Shown here piece by piece: positions 52,264-60,650 of a DNA stretch of 64,000 nt. The notes under the pieces are model-generated. The model had not been told where the DNA came from. It saw nothing but the letters and a program-made list of their open reading frames with translations, and did not search any database. Both the position numbers and the translations under genes were made by a program. Every line of letters begins with the position of its first letter. Position 1 is the stretch's first letter. Source of the DNA: Streptomyces sp. Edi4 (lineage in GTDB: Bacteria > Actinomycetota > Actinomycetes > Streptomycetales > Streptomycetaceae); contig NZ_JBEJGY010000004.1 in the NCBI RefSeq assembly GCF_040253615.1, positions 6,634,001 to 6,698,000 on the forward strand, given 5' to 3'.

Positions 52264-52737
52264 TCAGTCCTCGCCGGGCGGGGCCTCGCCCCAGCCCCAC
52301 TTCTTGATGGTCGTACGGCTCGAAGGTGCCGCCCCGCGCTGGGAGTTGGCCATCGCCCGGCGTGAGCCGAACTCGATGTAGCCGACGAACGCGGAGCGGA
52401 ACTCGGCGTCCTCGGGCAGGCCCACGACATCCATGGCCTCCAGCATCAGCTCCACCCACCGCGCGCGCTGCTCGGGCTTGATGGACCGGCCCCGGTGGCG
52501 CGAGACCATGTGCGGGTAGCCGCCGTGGTGTTCGGTGTAGGCCTCGGGTCCGCCAAGGACCTCGGCGAGGAAGGTCGCCACGTGCTGGGGGTGGTCGTCC
52601 TCCATGTACTGGAAGAGCGGGGCCAGCATCTCGTCCTTGCGTACGCGCCGGTAGAACTCCTCGGTGAGGCGTTCCAACGCCTCGGCGCCGCCGATGCGTT
52701 CGTACAGGGTGGGTATCGAGTCCGTCACTTCGGTCAC
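52264..52737 (-). CDS. Truncated hemoglobin (group II, HlmG-like)
   Basis: A ~157-residue truncated globin: IPTLYERIGGAEALERLTEEFYRRV at the N-terminus, PLFQYMEDDHPQHVATFLAEVLGGPEAYTE with the YMxDDHPQHVA phrase of group II, and the proximal His region GGYPHMVSRHRG. A C-terminal extension of ~25 residues ends KKWGWGEAPP. A globin (HlmG) is present in holomycin clusters with unproven role, perhaps O2/NO or redox handling. It follows the SARP gene by 38 bases. GTG 52737 or GTG 52728; the latter has better spacing from AAGAGG. Confidence 0.9.
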   Translation of the reverse strand: MTEVTDSIPTLYERIGGAEALERLTEEFYRRVRKDEMLAPLFQYMEDDHPQHVATFLAEVLGGPEAYTEHHGGYPHMVSRHRGRSIKPEQRARWVELMLEAMDVVGLPEDAEFRSAFVGYIEFGSRRAMANSQRGAAPSSRTTIKKWGWGEAPPGED

Positions 52738-52775
52738 CTCTTCTGTGGGTGCTCGCTGTCCGTGGTGCGGCGTGC

Positions 52776-53603
52776 TCAGGCCGCGTAGAGGTCGAAGGCC
52801 GGCGTGGGCGGGCCACCCCGCGCGTCGGTGTCGAGCCGGGGGTCGACCGTGAGCATCGCCTGGTGCAGACGCTGGAGTTGTGGTGCCGGCTCAAGGCCGA
52901 GCTCTTCGATCAGGCCCCGGCGCAGCCTGCGGTAGAGGCCGAGGGCGGCGGACTGGCGCCCCGAGCGGTAGAACGCCACCATGGCCTGCGCGTGCAGCCG
53001 CTCGTTGGCGGGGTGACGCTCCGTCAATTGCACGAGCTCCGCGAGGAGTTCGGCGTGCCGGCCGAGCCGGAGCTCGGCGTCGATGCACCGCTCGGTGGCG
53101 AGCGTCCGGCTCTCCTCCAGTGCCGCCGCGTGGATCCGCAGCGCGGATTTGGCCGGTACGTCCACGAGCGCCGGTCCCCGCCACAGTGCCAGGGCCTGGC
53201 GCAGCAGCCGGGACGCCGCCTCGTCGTCGCCGTCGGTGAAGGCCGCGTGGCCCGCCCGTGCGGCCCGCTGGAAGGCGAAGGCGTCCACGTCCTGTTCGGC
53301 GACGCGCAGCAGGTAGCCGCCGTGTCCGGTGCACAGGAGCCGGCGCGCCCTCGCCGGTCCTTCCGGGCCGCCGAGCCCCTCGGCCAGGGCGCGGCGCAGC
53401 CGCAGGATGTAGGTCTGGAACGTGGCGTGCGCGCTGCGCGGCGGCACCGGCCCCCACAGCTCGTCCCGCAGGACGTCCACGGGGACGAGCTGTCCGGCGC
53501 GGAGCGCGAGGAGGGCCAGGACCTGCCGCGTCTTGGCCGCCGTGGGAACGACGGGAACGCCGTCCGTCTCGGCGTGCAGCGGGCCAAGAATCCGTATCTT
53601 CAC
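52776..53603 (-). CDS. SARP-family pathway activator
   Basis: A 275-residue SARP: OmpR-like winged helix (VKIRILGPLHAET, QVLALLALRAGQLVPVDVLRDELWG, TYILRLRRAL) and bacterial transcriptional activation domain (about 110-255; FQRAARAGHAAFTDGDDEAA, LRIHAAALEESR, HPANERLHAQAMVAFYRSGRQSAALGLYRR). GTG 53603 follows GGAGGACGC. A SARP-type box lies 94 bases upstream, so it probably activates itself as well as the NRPS and the condensation-like operons. Confidence 0.93.
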   Translation of the reverse strand: MKIRILGPLHAETDGVPVVPTAAKTRQVLALLALRAGQLVPVDVLRDELWGPVPPRSAHATFQTYILRLRRALAEGLGGPEGPARARRLLCTGHGGYLLRVAEQDVDAFAFQRAARAGHAAFTDGDDEAASRLLRQALALWRGPALVDVPAKSALRIHAAALEESRTLATERCIDAELRLGRHAELLAELVQLTERHPANERLHAQAMVAFYRSGRQSAALGLYRRLRRGLIEELGLEPAPQLQRLHQAMLTVDPRLDTDARGGPPTPAFDLYAA

Positions 53604-53696
53604 GCGTCCTCCGTCGCTCGCTCGCATCCTGTCCGGCGCCCCGTCGTCGCCGGGGTGGCCGCTTGGGAAGGACGGTAGGAGTGCGGGCGGGGCCCC

Positions 53697-53729
53697 CTCA
53701 ATACGGTGCGACCGCAGGACTGACCGAAG
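53697..53729 (-). promoter_or_regulatory. SARP-type box 2 (SARP/globin operon)
   Basis: 33-bp element matching boxes 1 and 3. On the minus strand CTTCGGTCAG, TCCTGCGGTCG, then ACCGTATTGAG. It lies in the 377-base gene-free region 53604-53980, which also has a CGGTCGCCCTACGGTCG stretch (53742-53758) and the hairpin below. Confidence 0.7.
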
Positions 53730-53771
53730 CATCTGTGGCCGCGGTCGCCCTACGGTCGCGAGGGCACACGG

Positions 53772-53805
53772 AGGCGGCCCGTGGCGTGAGCGCCACGGGC
53801 CGCCT
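53772..53805 (-). terminator. Terminator hairpin after the second methyltransferase
   Basis: Perfect 15-bp arms AGGCGGCCCGTGGCG (53772-53786) and its complement (53791-53805), loop TGAG. Confidence 0.75.
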
Positions 53806-53980
53806 GAACTGCGCTGCCGCTGCCGGGAGTTGGGCGTCGCAGGGCACGGGGTGCGGCCTTCGCGCACCGGGGCAGAGCCCTGCGGGCGGCGCCGGGGCAT
53901 GCGGGCGCCGCGCACACGGACGCGCCGTGGGGTGCGCGGTGGGGGAGAGTGGGGGGACCGGCGGCCGGGGGATGGGCGGG

Positions 53981-54871
53981 TCAGTCCCGGGCGCGGCACA
54001 GGCGGGCCGTGTGCACGGTGACCGCCGAGAGGTAGAAGGCGTCGGGGCGCCACAGGATGCCGGTACAGGCATCTCCGTCCAGGAGCTGTTCCAGGGTCAG
54101 CCGGTCGACGAGGTCGAGCTCGTCGCCCAGTTCCTCCAGGATGCGGCGCAACCGGGTGTGCAGGTGCCGGCGCGCGGTCAGACCGAGCGGGGCGGGCAGG
54201 TCGATGAGGAAGCTGCGGCTGCCGGTGGGCACGAGTCCGGCGGACGCCAGCATGCACGGCCAGTCCTCGATCACGGACGTGACGCCCGGCAGCCCGGCTC
54301 TTCGGGCGGTGTAGCGCTCATCGAGGGCCGCGTCGAGGCGGGTTTGGAGGCCGGGCTTTCCGATGCCGATGTCGCGGGGCAGGAAGCGCGGAGCGAGGCC
54401 GCGTTCGGCGACGGCGAGCATGCCCCCGGGGCGCAGCGCGGACGCGAGGCTCCGCAGCGCGGCCTGCTGATCGCCCAGATGCTGGCAGACGTTGCCGGTC
54501 CAGATCACATCGGCGGGCCCCAACGCGCTGAATTCCTCCGGGAGTTGGGCGCGCCGCGTGGTGACGCGCCCGCCCAGGCCGCACTCGGCGGCGCGGATCT
54601 CGGCCTGGGCAAGGCGCTCTTCGGACCGGTCCACGGCGACGACGTCCGCCTGCGGGAAGACGCGGGCCAGCTGACAGGAGGCCGCGCCGGGCCCGCTGCC
54701 GATGTCGAGGATCCGGCGGACCGCGGCCGTGACCCGGTCCTTGGGCCCGAGCAGTTCACGCAGCCAGTGCGACGCCTCGGCAAGGAAACCGGAGAGCGGT
54801 TCCGCGTCGTGCTCCGGCTCGGCGCCCCGGGCCTCGTCGTCGAGCCCCTGGGCGCGGTAAGTGGGTGTCAT
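53981..54871 (-). CDS. SAM-dependent methyltransferase (class I)
   Basis: A 296-residue methyltransferase. Motif I ILDIGSGPGAASCQLARVF, acidic DVVAVDRSEERLAQAE, motif IV region PADVIWTGNVCQHLGD, and LRPGGMLAVAERG. The C-terminal third is a helical lid. Substrate unknown; S-methylation of reduced dithiolopyrrolones is a known inactivation route, and O- or N-methylation is equally possible. It is third in the operon begun by the condensation-like protein, 110 bases after the thioesterase-like gene. ATG 54871 follows GGAGGTGA. Confidence 0.85.
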   Translation of the reverse strand: MTPTYRAQGLDDEARGAEPEHDAEPLSGFLAEASHWLRELLGPKDRVTAAVRRILDIGSGPGAASCQLARVFPQADVVAVDRSEERLAQAEIRAAECGLGGRVTTRRAQLPEEFSALGPADVIWTGNVCQHLGDQQAALRSLASALRPGGMLAVAERGLAPRFLPRDIGIGKPGLQTRLDAALDERYTARRAGLPGVTSVIEDWPCMLASAGLVPTGSRSFLIDLPAPLGLTARRHLHTRLRRILEELGDELDLVDRLTLEQLLDGDACTGILWRPDAFYLSAVTVHTARLCRARD

Positions 54872-54981
54872 ACGGTCACCTCCAGCGGCCAGGATGTGGA
54901 CGCCGCGGAGCCCGCGCAATTCTTGTTGCCGATTCGGGAACCGGGCGGCCGGGGCGCCCCTTTGGGTAGGTGTCCGGCGGG

Positions 54982-55725
54982 TCAGTATCCGGCGACCGAC
55001 AGCAGGCGCCGGGCGGCCGCCGGACGGATCAGATCCCGCCCGAAGGTCTCCAGGAGCTCCTGCTGCGCGGTGATGGGAAAGTAGTAATCCCCGGGGAACA
55101 TCTCCACGCGCAGGGCGCGCCGGGTGCACCGGCGCCAGCCGCTCAGTTCTGCGCCGCTCAGGCCGCGATCGCGCACTCCGCCCATCGCGGTGACGGGGCA
55201 GTGCAGGATGTGGCGCGGGTCGCGCCGGTAGGCCTCCATGACGGTGAGGTCCGCGCGCAGCGCGCCCAGCGTGCGGGCCGCCCGTCGCGGGTCGCGGGCG
55301 AGCGGGGGCATCCGGCCCCGGTCGCGGAGCCTGCCGGTCATGGCCGCGTCCGGCAGATGGCCCACCGCCCGCTCCGGCGCGGTCCGGTGCGGGATGCCGG
55401 TACCCGACACGTACAGCCGTTCGGCCACCGCGTCGTGCTCCCATTCCAGCCGGGCGGCTGTCTCGTAGGCGAGCAGGGCCCCGAAGCCGTGCCCGTACAG
55501 CGCGAACGGCCGGTCGCACATGCGGGCCACGTACGGCATGATCTCGGCCAGCAACGCCTCCAGATCACGGCAGGGTCTCGCGCGCGGATGGTGTCCACGG
55601 CCGGGCAGTTCGACGGGTGTGATCACCAGCGAACCGCCGGTGATCCGCGTCCACGGCAGATACACGCCGGCCGACACCCCTTCGAAGGGGAAGCAGAAGA
55701 GCCGTACCGAATTCTCGTCACTCAT
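54982..55725 (-). CDS. Thioesterase-fold protein lacking catalytic Ser and His (pseudo-thioesterase)
   Basis: A 247-residue member of the type II thioesterase family: RLFCFPFEGVSAGVYLPWT, LVITPVELPGRGHHPRARPC, CDRPFALYGHGFGALLAYE. In the last, Gly80 stands where the nucleophilic Ser belongs (GHGFG for GHSxG). The conserved GDHF of the family reads PGDYYFP, so the His is Tyr; the Asp-containing GGVRDRGLSG remains. Hydrolysis by the usual triad is therefore impossible. A binding, chaperone or new catalytic role is possible. It is coupled (ATGA) to the condensation-like protein upstream. ATG 55725. Confidence 0.85.
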   Translation of the reverse strand: MSDENSVRLFCFPFEGVSAGVYLPWTRITGGSLVITPVELPGRGHHPRARPCRDLEALLAEIMPYVARMCDRPFALYGHGFGALLAYETAARLEWEHDAVAERLYVSGTGIPHRTAPERAVGHLPDAAMTGRLRDRGRMPPLARDPRRAARTLGALRADLTVMEAYRRDPRHILHCPVTAMGGVRDRGLSGAELSGWRRCTRRALRVEMFPGDYYFPITAQQELLETFGRDLIRPAAARRLLSVAGY

Positions 55726-56207
55726 CGGTTCACCCTCCCGGCAAGCAGCCTGTCCGCGTCCTGTCCGCGCCCAGGCGTGCCGCCGCGCAGCAGGACGGCG
55801 TACGCCTCGGTGGCCTGATCCAGCAGCGAGAGGCCCGCCGCGCGGTCCATCAGCTCCCGCGTATAGCGCCAGGCGAAGGACCAGGTGCGCTCGTCGCGCC
55901 GGATGAGCGTGGCGCGCATCTCGGGTCCCTGGCCCAACGGCGGCCACGCGGCGGCCTCCTGGGCAAGGCGCTCGGCGAGGCGGACGTCCTGCACGGCGGG
56001 GCGGGTGGCCCGCCAGTCGATGACCTGGAGGTGGAAGCCGGAGCCGAGCACCGTCTGCCAGGCCTGCTCGTACACCAGGGGCAACAGGCCCGTCAGGGAC
56101 AGCAGGAACTGCTCGGTGCGGCCGCCTCCCGACGAGGTGGAAACCGCGGGCGGCCTGGCCCGGCGGGTTTCCCATAACGGGCGAAACTCCTCACTGGTCG
56201 CGGTCAC
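55722..56207 (-). CDS. Half-length condensation-domain-like protein
   Basis: About 161 residues. The middle and end resemble the N-terminal lobe of an NRPS condensation domain: FHLQVIDWRATRPAVQDVRLAERLAQEAA, then MRATLIRRDERTWSFAWRY in place of the ...HHxxxDG stretch and ELMDRAAGLSLLDQATEAYAVLL. No HHxxxDG catalytic His is present and the C-terminal lobe is absent. A free-standing condensation protein (HlmK) is known in the holomycin cluster; this could be a shrunken counterpart. GTG 56207 lies after GGAAGG; ATG 56219 is an alternative. First gene of an operon with a SARP-type box 140 bases upstream. Family assignment is by eye and tentative. Confidence 0.6.
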   Translation of the reverse strand: MTATSEEFRPLWETRRARPPAVSTSSGGGRTEQFLLSLTGLLPLVYEQAWQTVLGSGFHLQVIDWRATRPAVQDVRLAERLAQEAAAWPPLGQGPEMRATLIRRDERTWSFAWRYTRELMDRAAGLSLLDQATEAYAVLLRGGTPGRGQDADRLLAGRVNR

Positions 56208-56346
56208 GCGAGCACCCATCCTTCCGTCAGATTTCGCCATTGGGTCGCGGGGCCAATTCGGCGGTATCCGGATGAGCGCTTTCCGGGCACGCCGCCTGCG
56301 ACCTTCGCAATGCCGCGCAGACCGTACCCATGCGGTACCTGTGCAC

Positions 56347-56379
56347 ATCAATACGGTGGGGCCGAAGGAATGACCGATG
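56347..56379 (-). promoter_or_regulatory. SARP-type box 3 (condensation-like operon)
   Basis: Third copy of the 33-bp element: on the minus strand CATCGGTCAT, TCCTTCGGCC, then ACCGTATTGAT. It lies in the 455-base gene-free region 56208-56662, which also has a possible LAL promoter on the plus strand (TTGACG 56581-56586, 17 bases, TTTTAC). Confidence 0.7.
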
Positions 56380-56662
56380 GAACACGCGTCGATTCCTTCG
56401 GCCGGAAGGCGTCCTGCCTATGGAGCAGAGGCCGTGCTAGCGTCTGGACGCGTCGTAGGTGTACACCGTTCACCAGCGGTCGGTGGGCGTAGCGGGGGGA
56501 CTCGAATTCACCGTCACCATTGTCCGAAGAAGCTCTTTCTGCCAGGGCGCGGGTGGCCTGGCAGTGGCCGGAAAGCGGCCTTGACGACGCTGGTTCGGAC
56601 ACGTTTTACCGGACCCGCTGCGTCGTCCAGTCATTCACTGTTCAGGCAGGAGATGTAGGGCG

Positions 56663-59542
56663 ATGCCCCAGGAGCTGTTCGGCAGGAGCGAAGAATTCAA
56701 GATCATCAATGAGATGCTCGATTCCGCGGTGGCGGGAGCCGGCGCGGTCTCGCTGATGGAGGGAATGATCGGGACGGGAAAGACCGCTCTGCTGCGCTGG
56801 GCCGAGGCCAGGGCCCGCGAGAAGTCAATGGTCGTACTCTCCGCCACCGCGTCCCCCGTCGAGCAGCATTTCTCGCTGGGCATCGTGCACCAGCTTCTGG
56901 CCACCCTGCCGCAGACGGCGCAAGGCTGGGAGCGCGCCCTGGCCACGTCCACCGACAGGGACGGCGACCGGACCGGGCACGACTACGCGCTGCTCGCGGA
57001 GCTCTGCGCGGGCGTCGGCCGGGCGGCCCGGTGCTCCCCGATCCTTTTGACCGTCGACTCCCTCCAGCACGCCGACCGCGAGTCCCTGCTGTGGCTCGGC
57101 TTCCTCAGCCGCCGCCTGGCCAACCTGCCCGTGGTGCTGCTCGCCACCAAACGCTGCGGCGAGACGGCCAGCGACCAGCATCTGCTGGTCGAGTTCATGG
57201 AGGGCATCCGGCCCGACCGTCACATCCACCTGAACGATCTGAGCCCCAGCGCCGCGTCCGATCTGGCCGCCGCGCTGTGCGGCCACGACCACGAGTCGGT
57301 GGGCGCGCTGGTCGCGGGCGCGGGCGGCAACCCGTATCTGCTGACCGAGCAGATACGACACGTACCGGCCGAGCAGATACGCACCGCGTCCCCGGGTTCC
57401 GGCGACGCGCCCCACGACGGACCGGGGCAGGCCGCCGGCGACACCGCCGCCGAACCGTCACCGCCGCACCCGCAGGACGAACGGGTGCACCTACAGGGGG
57501 TCAAGGAGCGCATCCTGTGCATGCTCCGCCGCCTCGATCCCCACTGCCTCAAGATCGCCCGGGCGGCCAGCACCCTCGGCGCGCCGCTGGACCCCGCCCT
57601 CCTCTCCGACCTGTGCGGGGTGCCGACCGAGGAGGCCTGCCGCAGCCTGTCGCGGCTCACCGAATCGGGACTGCTGTGCCGCCACGACAAGAAGTTCCGC
57701 CACCCCCTGCTCTCGGAACTCCTCTATCAGGACATCCCGTGCGCCGAGCGCGCCGAACTCCACCTGCTCGCCGCCCGGTTCATGCGCCGCAGGGGCGCGC
57801 CGCCCGAGGACGTCTCCGCGCATCTGCTGCGCTCCCACCGGCTCGACGAGCCGTGGATGGTCCGGCTGCTCCTCGATGCCGCGCAGGGCATGATCGGGCG
57901 CGACCCCGCACGGGCCAGGCGGCTGATCGAGAAGGCCGTCCTGCACGGCGTACCCGACGACCTGGCCGTCCGCGCCGAGGGGATGCGCATCCAGGCGCTC
58001 ACCGCCCTCGACCTGCCGGCCGCCGCCCGCGCGCTCAGCGCCCACGTCGCCGGGCCCCTGCGCCCCGAGGAACGGCTGCGCGAATCGCTGCGGCTCTCCG
58101 ACATCCTGCTGCGCCTGGACGAACTCGCCGGAGCACGCGAGGTGTTGGAGAGGGCCCGGGCCGAAGCCGGCCCGGGTGATCCCTCCTTGGCCGGCCGCCT
58201 GCGGCGCCGGCTCACCCATGTCCGGCTCCACGAGGGCACCTACCGCGCGCAGGACTGGGGCGGCCGGGAGGACCGGCTCGAACGGGTGCTGCTGCTGCGC
58301 ACCGCGGCGGGCGACTCGGCCCGGGCCGCCTGGCGCATCGCCAACCGGTCCCTGACCGTGCCCCGCGCGCCGTACGGCTCCTCCACCTGGTACCACGCGT
58401 TGCTCGCCCTGCTGTGGTCGGGCGACGTGGACGAGGCGCAGCGGCACATGGACACCGAGGTGCGGCTGGCCCGCGCCTCGGGCGTGGTGACCCGGATCGC
58501 CGAGGCCCTGGCCGTACGCGCTCTGGTCCAGCTGCACCGGGGGCTGCTCGCGGACGCCGAGGACGACGCCTGCCAGTCGCTCGACCTGCTCACCCGGATC
58601 CGCGCGGCGCGCCATCATGTGGGCGCGCTGGCCCGCAGCGTCCTCATCGACGTGGCCCTGGAGAAGGACGACATCGCCGCGGCCAGCGCCCTGCTCGACG
58701 GGGCTCCGCCGCTCGCGGGTGAGCAGCCCCGCACCTGGTGGCGGCTGTACCTCCTGCACAGCGCGGGGCGCGCACTCGGCCGCCTCGGCCAGGTTCCGCG
58801 CGGGCTCGCCCTGATCGCCCAGTGCGAGGAGGAGCTGGCCCGCAGGGGCATCGTCAACCCCGCCGTCCTGCCCTGGCGTTCCACCCGGTCCACGCTCCTG
58901 CTGGCGCAGCGCAACGTGGTCGCGGCCCGGCGCGCCGCACGCGAGGAGAGCGAGCTCGCCCGTCGCTGGAACGCGCCCTTCGCCCTCGGCCGCGCCCTGG
59001 TCGCGGAGGCCGCCGCGAGCTCGGGGTGCGAGGCGCTGCACCTCGCCGGGCAGGCCCTGGACATCCTCGAACCGTCCCCCACGCCCCTGCTGTTCGCCCA
59101 CGCGCTGTACGAGGCGGGACGGGCCCACCGGCAGGCCGGCAAAACCCGGCGCACCCGCGAACTGCTGCACCGCGCCAACGAGATGGCCATCTCGCTCGGC
59201 GCCGACGGGCTCGTGGAGGCGGTGCAGTGGGAGCTGCGGTACGCGGGCGGCCGGCCCGATCCGCGCAAGGACTCCGCCGAGTCGCTGCTCACTCCGACCG
59301 AGCGGCAGGTGTCGGAGCTGGCGGCGCGCGGGATGAGCAACCGCGACATCGCGCGTCTGCTCAAGGTGAGTCTGCGCAACATCGAGTCCCATCTCACCCA
59401 CTCCTACCGCAAGTTGCGGATCAGCAGGCGGCACGAGCTGGCCAAGTACTTCCCGCCCGAGGAGGAGTCCACGGCGCCCCCGGTGCTGCTGCGGCCGGTC
59501 CGCCCCGCGCTCACCCCGCCACATCAGCTGCGGACCGGCTGA
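56663..59542 (+). CDS. Large LuxR (LAL) regulator
   Basis: A 959-residue LAL regulator: N-terminal ATPase with Walker A GMIGTGKTALLRW and Walker B LLTVDSLQHADRESLLWLGFL, a long helical TPR-like middle (about 380-870), and a C-terminal LuxR helix-turn-helix (LTPTERQVSELAARGMSNRDIARLL, NIESHLTHSYRKLRI). Proteins of this type are common pathway activators; holomycin clusters also contain LuxR regulators. It borders the cluster on the right and is divergent from the condensation-like operon. Its stop overlaps the convergent TetR gene by 32 bases. Confidence 0.93.
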   Translation: MPQELFGRSEEFKIINEMLDSAVAGAGAVSLMEGMIGTGKTALLRWAEARAREKSMVVLSATASPVEQHFSLGIVHQLLATLPQTAQGWERALATSTDRDGDRTGHDYALLAELCAGVGRAARCSPILLTVDSLQHADRESLLWLGFLSRRLANLPVVLLATKRCGETASDQHLLVEFMEGIRPDRHIHLNDLSPSAASDLAAALCGHDHESVGALVAGAGGNPYLLTEQIRHVPAEQIRTASPGSGDAPHDGPGQAAGDTAAEPSPPHPQDERVHLQGVKERILCMLRRLDPHCLKIARAASTLGAPLDPALLSDLCGVPTEEACRSLSRLTESGLLCRHDKKFRHPLLSELLYQDIPCAERAELHLLAARFMRRRGAPPEDVSAHLLRSHRLDEPWMVRLLLDAAQGMIGRDPARARRLIEKAVLHGVPDDLAVRAEGMRIQALTALDLPAAARALSAHVAGPLRPEERLRESLRLSDILLRLDELAGAREVLERARAEAGPGDPSLAGRLRRRLTHVRLHEGTYRAQDWGGREDRLERVLLLRTAAGDSARAAWRIANRSLTVPRAPYGSSTWYHALLALLWSGDVDEAQRHMDTEVRLARASGVVTRIAEALAVRALVQLHRGLLADAEDDACQSLDLLTRIRAARHHVGALARSVLIDVALEKDDIAAASALLDGAPPLAGEQPRTWWRLYLLHSAGRALGRLGQVPRGLALIAQCEEELARRGIVNPAVLPWRSTRSTLLLAQRNVVAARRAAREESELARRWNAPFALGRALVAEAAASSGCEALHLAGQALDILEPSPTPLLFAHALYEAGRAHRQAGKTRRTRELLHRANEMAISLGADGLVEAVQWELRYAGGRPDPRKDSAESLLTPTERQVSELAARGMSNRDIARLLKVSLRNIESHLTHSYRKLRISRRHELAKYFPPEEESTAPPVLLRPVRPALTPPHQLRTG

Positions 59543-60308
59543 CGGACGTGGACTGGCTGACGGACGTAGGCGGGCTGGCGGGCGTGGACTGACTGACGGA
59601 CGGCGGGTCCGCGCCCGCGGGCGGGTGGGGCGGGTGGTCGTGGGGGGTGTCCGAGGTGTGCGTGGGGTCGGGCTCCGTGAACACCCCGTCGAGCAGGACC
59701 CGTAGCCCCGCGTCGAACCGCTCCTGGTCACTCATCTCGGCCACGAGAGGGGCGACGCGGCGTACGGTCGGATAGTCCTCGGCGTCCTTGCCGCCCGCCT
59801 CCGGGCGCGGAAAGGGGACCTGCGCCCCGGCCCGGGCGGCCACCAGATGTCCCACCAGGTACTCCCAGATGGCGACTTGGAGGCGCGCGGCCTGCACATC
59901 GCTCATCCCCTTGCGTACGAGTGCGTCCAGGATGAACTCGGAAAGCCGCATCGACGTGACGCCGAGGAGGGGCCCGTCGATCATCCCGGTGGCGATCCAG
60001 CCGTGCGCCTCCAGGACGCGGTGCGCGCTCTGCGCCGCCGCCATGATGGCCGAGCGTGGATCGTCGCCCGGGCCCGGCAGCTCGATCCGCCGGGACACCT
60101 CGTCGAACAGCAGGGACATCAACTCCCGCTTGTCGCTGACGTGTTTGTAGACGGCGGCGGGGGCCTTGCCGAGCTCGTCCGCGAGCTTGCGCATACTGAG
60201 GCCGGCCGCGCCCTCACGCTCCAGCAGACGCAGTCCCGCCGCCACGATGTGCGGACGCGTCAGCGGCTGCATCGCTCGCTCCGGGGTCGGGGGCTTGGGA
60301 AGCGACAT
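59511..60308 (-). CDS. TetR-family regulator with low-complexity tail
   Basis: A 265-residue TetR regulator: HTH about 18-65 (LTRPHIVAAGLRLLEREG, LSMRKLADELGKAPAAVYKHVSDKREL) and a TetR_C_1-like (tetracycline-repressor-type) core. The last ~45 residues are Pro/His and then Ser/Thr/Val repeats (TSVSQSTSVSRS) from tandem GACGGACG-like DNA, overlapping the end of the LAL gene on the other strand. Start ATG 60308; ATG 60272 also fits. Target unknown. Confidence 0.88.
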   Translation of the reverse strand: MSLPKPPTPERAMQPLTRPHIVAAGLRLLEREGAAGLSMRKLADELGKAPAAVYKHVSDKRELMSLLFDEVSRRIELPGPGDDPRSAIMAAAQSAHRVLEAHGWIATGMIDGPLLGVTSMRLSEFILDALVRKGMSDVQAARLQVAIWEYLVGHLVAARAGAQVPFPRPEAGGKDAEDYPTVRRVAPLVAEMSDQERFDAGLRVLLDGVFTEPDPTHTSDTPHDHPPHPPAGADPPSVSQSTPASPPTSVSQSTSVSRSAADVAG

Positions 60309-60650
60309 CTTCTCGCAACCCGGCGGCGTCCGGTACGGAAAAAGAGCTCACGAAACATGACTGTCGTGTTTCCGCGCATCTCACCGGCCACGAACCACCG
60401 TCCCGCGCCCGGCCCGCACCGCCTCCGCCCACGGCCCCGCCGATCCCGCGCCCACCGCCCGCCGATGGCCCCCTGGTGCGTGAACCCGCCCCGGTCCGGC
60501 TCCGAACCGCCCCGCACGCCCCGCGCCGTGACCTCCCGACGACCCCGGCGACGCGCCATCGCCGCCAGGGGGCGCGTGGCCGAGGACCGAGCGCCGTACG
60601 CGGCTCGAATTCACCGGCGCGGAAGGGCGTATGGATGGGTGCGCGGCGCC

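Noticed and set aside
53742-53758. CGGTCGCCCTACGGTCG as a fourth SARP box
   Set aside because: It has the repeat but not the TCAATACGGT/TATTGA part, and sits behind box 2; may be an auxiliary site but not counted.
56458-56467. GGTGTACACC upstream of the LAL gene, same core as the MarR operators at 35843-35879
   Set aside because: Only a 10-base palindromic core matches and the locus is 20 kb away; probably chance, though easy to test with the MarR protein.
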